From Pedobacter sp. PLR (GTDB taxonomy: Bacteria > Bacteroidota > Bacteroidia > Sphingobacteriales > Sphingobacteriaceae), in the NCBI RefSeq assembly GCF_026239675.1, contig NZ_JAPIVQ010000001.1, positions 62,001-126,000 on the forward strand: a stretch of DNA of 64,000 nt, written 5' to 3'. The notes below the pieces were generated by a model, which was not told the origin of the DNA, ran no database searches, and saw only the letters and a list, made by a program, of their open reading frames with translations. Numbering within the stretch: the stretch's first letter is position 1; the number at the start of each line of letters is the position of its first letter. This document shows positions 1 to 8,520 of the stretch, one piece after another. The translations under genes were made by a program, and so were the position numbers.

Positions 1-107
1 CGCGACCTTGAATAGCTTTTTATCAAATAATTGTTCACATTTGACAAACTTATTCTTTTAAAGGTAAACAATTTACAACAAAAATAGCACACACTAATAT
101 AAACCCC

Positions 108-758
108 ATGTATAGGAGAGAAATAACATCAACAACCACTGCTTTATTGCTCATGATCTGCACCATGGTATGCGTTTCCAATTGCGTCAGGGCCCAGAAT
201 TTAAAAGATAAGTTTAGATTGGTCAACCGTACGGTCAGTCTGGAGCAAAAATCCGGAGCAGTACACCTGAATGAAATGGACAGTGCTGGCATTGCATGGA
301 TAATTGGCAAGGAATTTACAAAGGGTACAATTGAGTTTGATCTTAAGGGAAAAGATGAGTTTCAAGGCAGCTTTGTTGGAATTGCTTTTCATGGACTAAA
401 CGACACAACCTACGAATCCGTTTACTTCCGGCCGTTTAACTTCCGTTCAACCGACTCAAATAGAAAGGCCCATGCCATACAATACACAGCCCTTCCTGCA
501 TATGACTGGCCAATACTGAGGGAGAATTTTCCAAATAAATACGAACAACCGATCTCAGCTGCCATTGATCCTAACCAATGGTTTCATGTAAAAATACAAA
601 TATCAGCAAATCAGGTCAGCGTTTACGTAAATGGAGCTAAACAACCAGCCCTTGATGTGCGGTCGTTGGCCCACACACAAGGAAAAATGATTGGTTACTG
701 GGTAGGAAATGGCTCTGGTGGGAACTGGAAAAATCTAAAGATCACACCAGAACGATAA
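108..758 (+). CDS. Secreted LamG-like (concanavalin A-fold) protein
   Basis: This 216-residue protein begins with a hydrophobic signal peptide of about 29 residues (ending near VRAQ), so it should be exported. The rest reads as a beta-sandwich of the LamG / DUF1080 (3-keto-disaccharide hydrolase-like) type: a GTIEFDLKG strand, an FVGIAFHG strand, a YESVYFRPFNFR segment, a WFHVKIQISANQVSVYVNG segment and a terminal GNWKNLKI strand, all typical of such folds. It is convergent with the cyclophilin gene, 18 bp away. A 14-bp palindrome lies over the stop (758-771) and may help end transcription. The fold is fairly clear; whether it is an enzyme or a carbohydrate-binding module is not. The Gfo/Idh enzyme nearby makes a sugar-related role plausible, but that is inference. 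Confidence 0.75.
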   Translation: MYRREITSTTTALLLMICTMVCVSNCVRAQNLKDKFRLVNRTVSLEQKSGAVHLNEMDSAGIAWIIGKEFTKGTIEFDLKGKDEFQGSFVGIAFHGLNDTTYESVYFRPFNFRSTDSNRKAHAIQYTALPAYDWPILRENFPNKYEQPISAAIDPNQWFHVKIQISANQVSVYVNGAKQPALDVRSLAHTQGKMIGYWVGNGSGGNWKNLKITPER

Positions 759-776
759 TCATTATAATGATGCAAT

Positions 777-1454
777 TTAGTTTTTAGGAAGTCTTTCAAG
801 TAGCTTTGCCGATTCTTTTTTAGACAACACTTTTGGCGTAAATGTAATTGGCTGTAAAGGCAGGTCATTTTTATCTGTTGGGGATAAATTGATGGCATCA
901 GCAACCTCCATGCCTTCTACAATTTCGCCAAACACCGTATAATCCAGATCCAGACGAGGGATTCCTCCGATAGTTTTGTAAGCTGCTCTTTGTGCCAAAG
1001 AATATTGGTGACCTTTCTTTTTTTCCATCGCATCCAGCGCTGCGTCAGTCTGTGGTTTACCGACTACCAGGTAAATTTGGGTCAGATAAGAACTGTGTTC
1101 CGGATTGTCATTTCTACCGGCCCCCAATGCTCCCTTTTTATGAAAAAGGGCAGGAACAATCTCCGCAGGGATACGCGCTAAAGGCTTTTCAGGGCTCAGT
1201 TTTTCTCTGTCGAGGATAGTCTCATCTAACTCTCCCCCCTGACTAACAAAGGCCTTAATCACCCTGTTAAAAGCGGCATCATTATACAAACCTTTCTTTA
1301 TACTTTTCAAAAATGCATCCCTGTGTTTGGGTGTTTCCTCGTAAAGCATCAGGGTGATATTCCCCTTATTCGTTTCCAAACGTACAAATCGTGGTTGTGT
1401 GTAACCAATAAGGGTAATTAGGACTAATCCTAAAGTGATCAAAAGAGATTTCAT
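777..1454 (-). CDS. Secreted cyclophilin-type peptidyl-prolyl isomerase
   Basis: The 225-residue product has an N-terminal signal peptide (MKSLLITLGLVLITLIGYTQ) and then a cyclophilin domain. The domain opens with VRLETNKGNITLMLYEETPKH and carries FNRVIKAFVSQGGE, which corresponds to the FHRVIKGFMIQGGD core of the family, and later DYTVFGEIVEGMEVADAI, the conserved VFGxVxxGMxVVDxI segment. It should catalyse cis-trans isomerisation of proline bonds in exported proteins in the periplasm. The loop with REKLSPEKPLARIPAEI is longer than in minimal bacterial cyclophilins, which is common in Bacteroidota. The gene starts 3 bp after the stop of the Gfo/Idh/MocA gene and is almost certainly cotranscribed with it. 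Confidence 0.9.
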   Translation of the reverse strand: MKSLLITLGLVLITLIGYTQPRFVRLETNKGNITLMLYEETPKHRDAFLKSIKKGLYNDAAFNRVIKAFVSQGGELDETILDREKLSPEKPLARIPAEIVPALFHKKGALGAGRNDNPEHSSYLTQIYLVVGKPQTDAALDAMEKKKGHQYSLAQRAAYKTIGGIPRLDLDYTVFGEIVEGMEVADAINLSPTDKNDLPLQPITFTPKVLSKKESAKLLERLPKN

Positions 1455-1457
1455 GTA

Positions 1458-2789
1458 TTAAATTTTTGGCAGGCTATAACCGTTGTGGTATGGAGCCATT
1501 AAGTATTTACTGTTAATTTGTTTATTGGTAAACTGGTTTTTCTGCGCATCCCAGGTTAGCTTTTCACCGCTTTTATAAGCGATATTGCCCATTTGCGCAA
1601 TGCTGGCCACATGGGCACCTGCCTGAATGGAACAATTCAGCTCTTCTCTTTTCCTTGACCTCACACAGTTAAAGAAGTTGATCATGTGGTTATTAAGACC
1701 ATTATCTGAGGCTTTTACTAAAGGTTTACTGACCTTATTTCCGCTTTGTCTTTCTTCTATTACTTCCCACCCTCCTCTATTCAGAATTAGCGTTCCGTTG
1801 TTACCGATATAAGCGATTCCATGGTCTCTGTTGTAAGAACCATTGTCGATACCCATCGCAGAATCCCATACCATATTGAATTTATCAAACTCGTAAAGTG
1901 TGGTCAGGGTATCGGGTGTTTCTTCGTACAAATCCGGATAGGCAAAACGGCCGCCTAATGCAGAAATACTTTTCGGAATGGGCGATCCCATACCCAGTAA
2001 ACCATAGTCCAGTAAATGTACGCCCCAATCCGTCATTAAACCTCCTGCGTAATCCCAAAACCAGCGAAAATTAAAGTGATATCTGCTGGAGTTAAATGCT
2101 CTTTTTTGCGCTGGTCCTAACCATAAATTATAATCTACACCTGCCGGAACTGAAGCATCCGGAACGATTGGTCCAGGCTTCATCCAACCCTGATAACACC
2201 ATACTTTAACGGTCCGGATGTTGCCGAGTTGTCCGCCTTGCACAAAATCTACCGCATCTTTGAAATGCTGCTGACTCCGTTGCCATTGCCCTGCCTGCAC
2301 TACCTTGTTATATTTTTGTTGTGCATCCACCATCGTTCTACATTCCAGGATTGAATTGCCAACAGGCTTCTCTACATACACGTCCTTCCCAGCTTCACAA
2401 GCATGGATCATCATTAAGGCATGCCAATGATCCGGCGTTCCGATAATGACCGCATCAATATCCTTATTATCCAGCAGGGCACGATAATCCTTATAAGTTT
2501 TAACCTTTGAAGCATCCACATTTAAGCCTTTCAAGTCTCCCATCCGTTTATCCAGTACATTTTGATCTGCATCACAAAGGGCCATCAAATTAACTCCGGG
2601 AACTTTTAGCGCTGCCACCAGGTCCGACCACCCCATTCCGTTAATGCCAATTACCCCGATATTGATCTGGTCGTTGGCACCAATAGTCCGTTCATACAAA
2701 GCATAAGCAGGATTGTCTAGTGCAGAAAGCAGGACAGTGCTGCCAATTGCGCCGGCACTATTGCGGATAAAGTTTCTTCGGTTGAGCAT
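1458..2789 (-). CDS. Gfo/Idh/MocA family oxidoreductase with Tat signal
   Basis: This is a 443-residue NAD(P)-dependent oxidoreductase of the Gfo/Idh/MocA family. It starts with a twin-arginine signal (NRRNFIRNS followed by a hydrophobic stretch), so it should be exported folded to the periplasm. The Rossmann segment INIGVIGINGMGWSDL and the family hallmark VYVEKPVG (the EKP motif) are clear; the C-terminal half contains the DWGVHLLDYGLLG helix with the catalytic-type His. Members act on sugars or inositols, and some secreted relatives (GH109) cleave N-acetylgalactosaminides by an NAD-dependent mechanism, so either activity is possible. It is the first gene of a two-gene operon with the cyclophilin and diverges from the tetR-type gene. 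Confidence 0.9.
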   Translation of the reverse strand: MLNRRNFIRNSAGAIGSTVLLSALDNPAYALYERTIGANDQINIGVIGINGMGWSDLVAALKVPGVNLMALCDADQNVLDKRMGDLKGLNVDASKVKTYKDYRALLDNKDIDAVIIGTPDHWHALMMIHACEAGKDVYVEKPVGNSILECRTMVDAQQKYNKVVQAGQWQRSQQHFKDAVDFVQGGQLGNIRTVKVWCYQGWMKPGPIVPDASVPAGVDYNLWLGPAQKRAFNSSRYHFNFRWFWDYAGGLMTDWGVHLLDYGLLGMGSPIPKSISALGGRFAYPDLYEETPDTLTTLYEFDKFNMVWDSAMGIDNGSYNRDHGIAYIGNNGTLILNRGGWEVIEERQSGNKVSKPLVKASDNGLNNHMINFFNCVRSRKREELNCSIQAGAHVASIAQMGNIAYKSGEKLTWDAQKNQFTNKQINSKYLMAPYHNGYSLPKI

Positions 2790-2925
2790 CGTATTTTCTT
2801 TAAAGGTTCATAATGAAGGTAAAATACTTAAAATCTTTCATCCTACCAAAACACGCCCTATTGACGTTTAAAGCATGTTGATTAAAAAAAGAAAGTATTA
2901 TAACTTAAATTGATAGTATTACTAT

Positions 2926-2933
2926 TACATTTG
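2926..2933 (+). promoter_or_regulatory. Bacteroidota -7 promoter element (TACATTTG)
   Basis: TACATTTG fits the TAnnTTTG -7 consensus of Bacteroidota and lies 18 bp before the ATG of the TetR-type regulator, in the divergent gap with the Gfo/Idh gene. I do not see a convincing -33 TTTG at the usual spacing. It would drive the regulator and the whole exporter operon, so regulator binding around here would give autoregulation. Confidence 0.45.
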
Positions 2934-2950
2934 CAGTAAAGACATTTAAA

Positions 2951-3631
2951 ATGGATCAGTTACTCGCAAACATCAAAATACAGGTGAACGACAAAATTTA
3001 TGTCAAGGACCCTGAAACCACTACGCTCGGAAGGAAGATCATCAAGAATAGTTTAATCATGATGGATGAAATTGGCTTTGATAATTTCACCTTCAAAAAG
3101 CTTGGGGAGCTGATTGGTTCCAATGAGAGTTCTATTTACCGTTACTTTGAAAACAAGCATAAATTATTGGTCTATTTATCCTCCTGGTATTGGAGTTGGA
3201 TTGAATATAAGATGGTATTTGCCACGGCCAACATTACTGCTCCTTTAGACCAATTACTAAAGGCACTGGAAATCGTGACCGAAAAAATTGAGGACGATCA
3301 GAACACACCTTACATTAATGAAGCTTTATTGAATAAAATCATCATTGCAGAATTCACTAAGACATTTTTAACGAAAGAAGTTGATGAAGAGAACAAAGAA
3401 GGCTTCTTCCTGATCTATAAAAGAGTGATCAACAGAATGGCCGCGATGGTGATCCTGATCGCGCCGGCATACCCTTATTCCAAAAGTTTAATTTCCAGCA
3501 TTGTGGAGGGTGCACTACACCAGCATTTCCTGAAAGACCATTTCAAAACCATTACTGATTGCAACGAAATGGTTAGTCCTTCAGATTTCTACAAACACCT
3601 TATTCAGCACCTTTTAAGCCCTAAATCATGA
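2951..3631 (+). CDS. TetR/AcrR family transcriptional regulator
   Basis: The 226-residue protein has an N-terminal TetR-type helix-turn-helix at about residues 25-70 (GRKIIKNSLIMMDEIGFDNFTF, then KLGELIGSNESSIYRYFENKHKLL, where the SSIYRYFxNK pattern is the recognition helix and the family signature). The remaining 150 residues are helical and would form the ligand pocket. It is the first gene of an operon whose next gene starts inside its stop codon (ATGA overlap), followed by HlyD and TolC genes, so it most likely represses this exporter and is relieved by a substrate of the pump or a signal of envelope stress. The inducer cannot be guessed. Confidence 0.9.
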   Translation: MDQLLANIKIQVNDKIYVKDPETTTLGRKIIKNSLIMMDEIGFDNFTFKKLGELIGSNESSIYRYFENKHKLLVYLSSWYWSWIEYKMVFATANITAPLDQLLKALEIVTEKIEDDQNTPYINEALLNKIIIAEFTKTFLTKEVDEENKEGFFLIYKRVINRMAAMVILIAPAYPYSKSLISSIVEGALHQHFLKDHFKTITDCNEMVSPSDFYKHLIQHLLSPKS

Positions 3632-5289
3632 GCCCCGCAAAAAGATTTTTCAGTCTGCTAAAACTTGATAAAAAAGATGTTACGCAGATATTTTTCTACG
3701 CGATAATTGCCGGACTCATCAGTCTCTCCCTGCCTTTAGGGATTCAGGCAATTGTGAATTTTCTTCAAAGTGGCAGGGTTAGCGTTTCCTGGATCATCCT
3801 GGTGATTGGCGTAGTTACCGGCGTTGCTTTTGTGGGCATTTTGTCGCTCATGCAATTGCGGATTACAGAAAATCTACAACAGAAAATTTTTGTACGCTCT
3901 TCTTTTGAATTCGCTTACCGGCTTCCGAAAATCAAATTCGACGAGTTGTACCAGGATCTCTACCCTCCTGAAATTGCCAATCGCTTCTTTGACACTTTAA
4001 CCATTCAGAAAGGCGTTTCAAAGCTGTTGCTGGACTATTCTTCTGCCTTGCTTCAAATTGGTTTTGGAATCATTCTGCTGTCGCTATACCACCCCTCCTT
4101 TATCCTTTTTGGGCTATTGCTGGTGATCTTACTGTACCTGATCTATAAATTCTCCTATACGCGTGGAATTGACACGAGCATGAGTGAGTCAAAATACAAA
4201 TATCGTGCAGCAGAATGGTTACAGGAGATTGCGCGTAATAAACATAGCTTCAGAAAGTCATTGAATTTCGACTATGCGCTTCAAAAGAACAACACTTTAA
4301 CCAATAATTACCTGGATTACCGCGAGAAACACTTCAACATCATCAAGCGTCAATATGGGCAGTTGATTATCTTTAAAGTGATCATTACGGCTGGCCTGCT
4401 TCTGATTGGAGGTTATCTGGTATTGAACCAGCAAATGAACATCGGCCAGTTTGTGGCCTCAGAAATCATCATCCTTTTAGTCATTAATTCGGTAGAGAAA
4501 ATTGTACTTGGTCTGGAAACTTTTTACGATGTACTGACTGCGGTAGAAAAGATAGGAAAAGTAACGGATATGGAGATTGAGGAAGTCCAGGAAAGTGAAC
4601 GTAAGCAGCTTTATGATTGCATCACACTAGAAGCTGATCAATTGTCTATGAGATTCCCGGATTCCAAAAAAGACATGTTAAAAGACATTTCTTTGAAAAT
4701 TGAGCAGGGCGAAAAAATCATTCTGAATGGAGGAAATGGTGCTGGAAAAACCACCCTAATCCGAACCCTTTCAGGAATATTAAAACCTACCAGCGGGGCC
4801 TTGTTTATCAATGATGATACTTTCCGAAAAATTGACATCAACCAGTACCGTTCACAAATTGGCACCATCATTCAGGGGGAAAGCCCTTTTGAGGGTACTA
4901 TCCTGGAAAACATCACATTCAATGATCCTGCAATTACTGATCAGGATATACGCTGGGCACTAGATGCCGTACAGTTAAGCAGCTATATTAAGACGCTTCC
5001 TAATGGCCTGGACACTAAAATACTCCCTGAAGGCAAGCAAATGTCATCTTCCAACGCACAGAAAATTCTGCTGGCGAGAAGTATTATCCGTAAACCTGCA
5101 ATCCTGCTTTATGAGGACCCGACAGACAGATTGGATCCCGACACTGCCGATGCAATTATCGACTTCATTTGTTCCGAAAATCAGGCCTGGACGGTTGTTG
5201 TATCTTCTGCTAACCCAACCTGGAAATTGAAATCCAACCGATCCATCACCATGGAAAACGGAAAAATTATCAGCGACCTAAAAAAATAA
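3628..5289 (+). CDS. ABC half-transporter (permease-ATPase) with degenerate ATPase motifs
   Basis: This 553-residue protein fuses an exporter-type permease (about six membrane helices, residues 20-300) to an ATP-binding domain (about 335-553). It lacks a C39 peptidase domain. Walker A is intact (GGNGAGKT, residues 368-375) and a Q-loop glutamine is present (GTIIQGESPF). Other motifs depart from canon: the LSGGQ signature is MSSSN at 472-476, the Walker B DE pair is ED at 496-497 (LLYEDPTDRLD), and the switch histidine aligns with Ala528 (TVVVSSANPTW). It follows tetR with an ATGA overlap and precedes hlyD by 4 bp. It probably exports a substrate through the HlyD and TolC partners, perhaps paired with another half-transporter or with unusual energetics; that last point is inference. 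Confidence 0.88.
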   Translation: MSPAKRFFSLLKLDKKDVTQIFFYAIIAGLISLSLPLGIQAIVNFLQSGRVSVSWIILVIGVVTGVAFVGILSLMQLRITENLQQKIFVRSSFEFAYRLPKIKFDELYQDLYPPEIANRFFDTLTIQKGVSKLLLDYSSALLQIGFGIILLSLYHPSFILFGLLLVILLYLIYKFSYTRGIDTSMSESKYKYRAAEWLQEIARNKHSFRKSLNFDYALQKNNTLTNNYLDYREKHFNIIKRQYGQLIIFKVIITAGLLLIGGYLVLNQQMNIGQFVASEIIILLVINSVEKIVLGLETFYDVLTAVEKIGKVTDMEIEEVQESERKQLYDCITLEADQLSMRFPDSKKDMLKDISLKIEQGEKIILNGGNGAGKTTLIRTLSGILKPTSGALFINDDTFRKIDINQYRSQIGTIIQGESPFEGTILENITFNDPAITDQDIRWALDAVQLSSYIKTLPNGLDTKILPEGKQMSSSNAQKILLARSIIRKPAILLYEDPTDRLDPDTADAIIDFICSENQAWTVVVSSANPTWKLKSNRSITMENGKIISDLKK

Positions 5290-5293
5290 AGAC

Positions 5294-6640
5294 ATGCTCC
5301 ATCTATCTGATCAGAATCATACGCAAAAACATTTACTCGAACGCTATAGCGCGGTCAAAAACCTGAGTAACCGGCCGCACTACAAGGTGCTGAACAGGGT
5401 GATTTTAGCACTCTTTGTCATTGGAATTATTGTGCTTTTTCTTCCATGGACGCAAAACATATCCGGTTCCGGAGCCGTAACCGCCCTAAAACCCAACCAG
5501 CGTCCACAAACCATAAATACGGTCATTCCCGGTAAAATTGAAAAATGGTACGTGCAGGAAGGGGATTTTGTAAAAAAAGGAGATACGATCATTTTCCTTT
5601 CAGAAGTAAAAGAAGATTATTTTGACCCGAACCTGCTGCAAAACACAAAAAACCAGGTTGACGCCAAGAAGATGGCATTGGAATCTTATGGCGGAAAAGT
5701 AAATGCATTAAATACTCAAATCACGGCATTGGAAGGTGAAAAAGCCCTGAAACACCAACAGGCAAAGAATAAAATCAAACAGTCTCTTTTGAAAATAAAA
5801 AGTGACAGCATGGATTTTGAAGCGGTAAAAACACAGGTAAAAATTGCAGGTACACAATCTGAACGCTCCATACAGCTCCACAAAGAAGGACTTAAACCCT
5901 TAACTGATGTTGAAGAAAAGCGGTTAAAACTTCAAGATGCACAGGCAAAACTGATCACCCAGGAGAACAAGCTATTGACTTCAAGGAATGAGTTCATCAA
6001 TGCAAGATTGGAAATAGACCGCCTCTCTGCAGAGTATGCAGAGAAAATATCTAAAACCAGCGGTGATAAATATACCGCAATGAGCAGTCAGTTTGATGCC
6101 GCAGCACAACTGAGTAAACTGGAAAATCAATACGCCAATTACAGTATCCGTAATGGCCTGTACTACATCAAAGCTCCACAAGACGGTTATGTAAACCGTG
6201 CATTACAATCAGGGATAGGCGAAACCGTAAAAGAAGGCGTCGCTGTTGTCAGTATCATGCCCGCAGTTTACGAGCTGGCTGTGGAGACTTATGTAAGTCC
6301 GATAGACCTGACGCTTTTAAAAAAGGGCGAAAAGATCCGCGTTTGGTTTGATGGATGGCCGACAATTGTGTTCTCAGGATGGCCTGACATGTCTTACGGC
6401 ACCTTTGGAGGGCGAATTGTGGCCATTGAGAATTTCATCAGCCCAAATGGCAAATACAGGGTCTTAATTGCGCCCGATGAAGCTGAAGATCCATGGCCGA
6501 AACAATTGAGCATGGGCTCCGGCGCAGAAACCATTGCACTTTTGGAAACCGTCCCTGTCTGGTTTGAAATATGGAGAACTCTAAACGGCTTCCCACCTAA
6601 TTATTATCAATCGGAAAAACCTGCTACTTCTAAAAAATAA
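5294..6640 (+). CDS. HlyD-family periplasmic adaptor (membrane fusion protein)
   Basis: The 448-residue product has a cytoplasmic head of about 35 residues, one membrane helix (VILALFVIGIIVLFLP) and a periplasmic part. A split lipoyl/barrel-sandwich domain is visible: GKIEKWYVQEGDFVKKGDTIIFL at the front and YIKAPQDGYVNRALQSGIGETVKEGVAVVSIMP at the back. Between them is a long alpha-helical hairpin (about residues 115-290), rich in Lys, Gln and Glu, that should dock on the TolC partner. It links the inner-membrane ABC protein to the outer-membrane channel. It sits between these two genes with gaps of 4 bp each, so the three products should form one tripartite pump. Confidence 0.92.
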   Translation: MLHLSDQNHTQKHLLERYSAVKNLSNRPHYKVLNRVILALFVIGIIVLFLPWTQNISGSGAVTALKPNQRPQTINTVIPGKIEKWYVQEGDFVKKGDTIIFLSEVKEDYFDPNLLQNTKNQVDAKKMALESYGGKVNALNTQITALEGEKALKHQQAKNKIKQSLLKIKSDSMDFEAVKTQVKIAGTQSERSIQLHKEGLKPLTDVEEKRLKLQDAQAKLITQENKLLTSRNEFINARLEIDRLSAEYAEKISKTSGDKYTAMSSQFDAAAQLSKLENQYANYSIRNGLYYIKAPQDGYVNRALQSGIGETVKEGVAVVSIMPAVYELAVETYVSPIDLTLLKKGEKIRVWFDGWPTIVFSGWPDMSYGTFGGRIVAIENFISPNGKYRVLIAPDEAEDPWPKQLSMGSGAETIALLETVPVWFEIWRTLNGFPPNYYQSEKPATSKK

Positions 6641-6644
6641 AGGC

Positions 6645-8042
6645 ATGAAAATCAAATTATTTGTATTGCTGCTGTTCCTATTCGTTTGCCGTACACCAGT
6701 CAGCGCCCAACAGTTTAAACCAGAAGTACTGAGCTTTAATGAGTTTCTGGGCTATGTAAAAAAGTATCATCCGGCAGTGCGTCAGGCAGATTTATTACTC
6801 AGCAAAGCCGAGACCACACTCCTGATGGCTCGCGGTGGTTTTGACCCAAAGCTGGAAGTAGATTTCAACAATAAACAGTTCAAAGGAACAGCGTATTACT
6901 CCCTGTTTAACAGCAGTTTTAAATTACCTACCTGGTATGGAATAGAGGTTAAAGCTGGTTTTGACACCAATGAAGGCTACTATCTAAATCCACAAAACAA
7001 GACACCGGACAATGGTTTAGCTTCATTAGGGATTACTGTTCCTTTGGCACAGGGCTTACTTATCAATCAGCGGATGGCCGACTTGCGGATTGCAAAAATC
7101 CAGCTACAGTTGAGTAAATCCGAACGCCAGTTGCAGGCCGTAAATGTAATTTATGAAGCCACTACAGCTTATATCAACTGGAAAAGGACTAATGAGGAAG
7201 CAAAACTTTACCAGGAATACCTGTCTTTCGCAGAAAAAAGGGCGACCGCTGTAAAAAACTTGATTAAGGCTGGAGATAAGGCTCCTGTCGACAGTATAGA
7301 GGCAGGAATTGTTGTTAAAAACAGGCAATTAAATGTAGCTGAAGCCCTGTTAAAATTAGCCAAATCAAAACTCGAACTCTCTAATTACCTCTGGATCGAG
7401 AACACTCCTATGGAGCTAAGAGAATCAATCATCCCTGAAGATGACCTGGAAGATGTGATTAAGCTAGCGCTCAATTTTGAGGAGGCAGTAACGGAAGACC
7501 TGGTTTTAGCTAATCATCCTAAGTTAATGGCAATGCAAAACAAAATTGAAATACTGGGTATTGAACAAAAATTAAAACGCAATATGTTATTGCCGAAACT
7601 GGATGTTGGTTACCATTATTTATCTGACCCTTCTTATCTTAACGATTACCAGACTGGCAATTATAAGTTTGAACTAAAATTCAGCGTCCCACTTTTCCTG
7701 AGAAAAGAAAGGGGGGCTTTGAAATTAGCAAAGCTGAAAATCTCAGATCAGCAGCTCGACCTAAATCTGGAACGCTTACAATTGAAAAACAAAATTACCG
7801 CCCAGCAGGCAGAAATAAAGTCCATTCAACAACAAATTGCCATTACCGCTTCGCTGGTAAGCGATTATAACAAAATGTTGCAATTTGAGGAAAGGTTGTT
7901 TCTAATGGGAGAAAGCTCAGTCTTTTTACTCAATTCCAGAGAAAACAGCCTTGTTAGCACTAAATTATCCAGCATTGCACTTCAAAACAAGTTCTTGATT
8001 TCCAATGTAGACCTGTTTAAAATGAAAGCAAATACAGAATAA
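6645..8042 (+). CDS. TolC-family outer-membrane efflux channel
   Basis: The 465-residue protein carries a signal peptide (cleavage near VSAQ) and the two long helical repeats of the outer membrane efflux family: LSFNEFLGYVKKYHPAVRQADLLLSKAE at the start of the first and DLVLANHPKLMAMQNKIEILGIEQKLKRNMLLPKLDVGYHY at the start of the second. It is the trimeric outer-membrane exit duct for the ABC-HlyD pair encoded just upstream. It is the last gene of the operon, ending 12 bp before the convergent DUF2141 gene. Length and repeat layout are normal for the family. Confidence 0.92.
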   Translation: MKIKLFVLLLFLFVCRTPVSAQQFKPEVLSFNEFLGYVKKYHPAVRQADLLLSKAETTLLMARGGFDPKLEVDFNNKQFKGTAYYSLFNSSFKLPTWYGIEVKAGFDTNEGYYLNPQNKTPDNGLASLGITVPLAQGLLINQRMADLRIAKIQLQLSKSERQLQAVNVIYEATTAYINWKRTNEEAKLYQEYLSFAEKRATAVKNLIKAGDKAPVDSIEAGIVVKNRQLNVAEALLKLAKSKLELSNYLWIENTPMELRESIIPEDDLEDVIKLALNFEEAVTEDLVLANHPKLMAMQNKIEILGIEQKLKRNMLLPKLDVGYHYLSDPSYLNDYQTGNYKFELKFSVPLFLRKERGALKLAKLKISDQQLDLNLERLQLKNKITAQQAEIKSIQQQIAITASLVSDYNKMLQFEERLFLMGESSVFLLNSRENSLVSTKLSSIALQNKFLISNVDLFKMKANTE

Positions 8043-8054
8043 GGAGTTTAGGTT

Positions 8055-8474
8055 TTAATAATGCATTTTAATGACCATACTCCTGCCTTGTTCCTGTTTA
8101 AACCTGGTATCTTCAAATTTTGGTGCCGATAATTTAGGGATGAAATTTCTGGAAAAGGCGTAACCTTCTTTTGGAATACCAAGTATATTGGTGTTACATT
8201 TTCCATCACTGTTTTCGTCATGATATAAGGCTACAGCGTACTCTCCTTTAGGCAAATCATTGAAAGTAAAAGTCTCCGTTCCTGATTTCACCTCCCTGAT
8301 CATTGATTTGTATTCCTTTCCTTTTTTAATAAACGAAGCCTCGCTATTGTACAAGCTGACCTGAATTTTCCCTTTCAGCTCTTTGATATTAGTAACCGTG
8401 ATTTTTAAGGGACTTTGCTGCGCGTAACCAATTTGAACAGCAAATAACAATATTATTCCAATTAGATTTTTCAT
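8055..8474 (-). CDS. DUF2141 family secreted protein
   Basis: I start this 139-residue protein at the ATG at 8474, because the sequence from there is a clean signal peptide (MKNLIGIILLFAVQIGYAQQ); an upstream in-frame ATG would add 34 hydrophilic residues overlapping the next gene. The mature part has the DUF2141 pattern: ITVTNIKELKGKIQVSLYNS, then TFTFNDLPKGEYAVALYHDENSDGK with the conserved HDxNxNGK-like segment, then IPKEGYAFSRNF. This family is a small periplasmic or outer-surface beta-sandwich of unknown role. It lies 46 bp downstream of the epimerase gene on the same strand and may be cotranscribed. Confidence 0.85.
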   Translation of the reverse strand: MKNLIGIILLFAVQIGYAQQSPLKITVTNIKELKGKIQVSLYNSEASFIKKGKEYKSMIREVKSGTETFTFNDLPKGEYAVALYHDENSDGKCNTNILGIPKEGYAFSRNFIPKLSAPKFEDTRFKQEQGRSMVIKMHY

Positions 8475-8520
8475 AGTTATACATTTTTTAATGGTCAGAA
8501 AACGACCATAGGTCATGATA

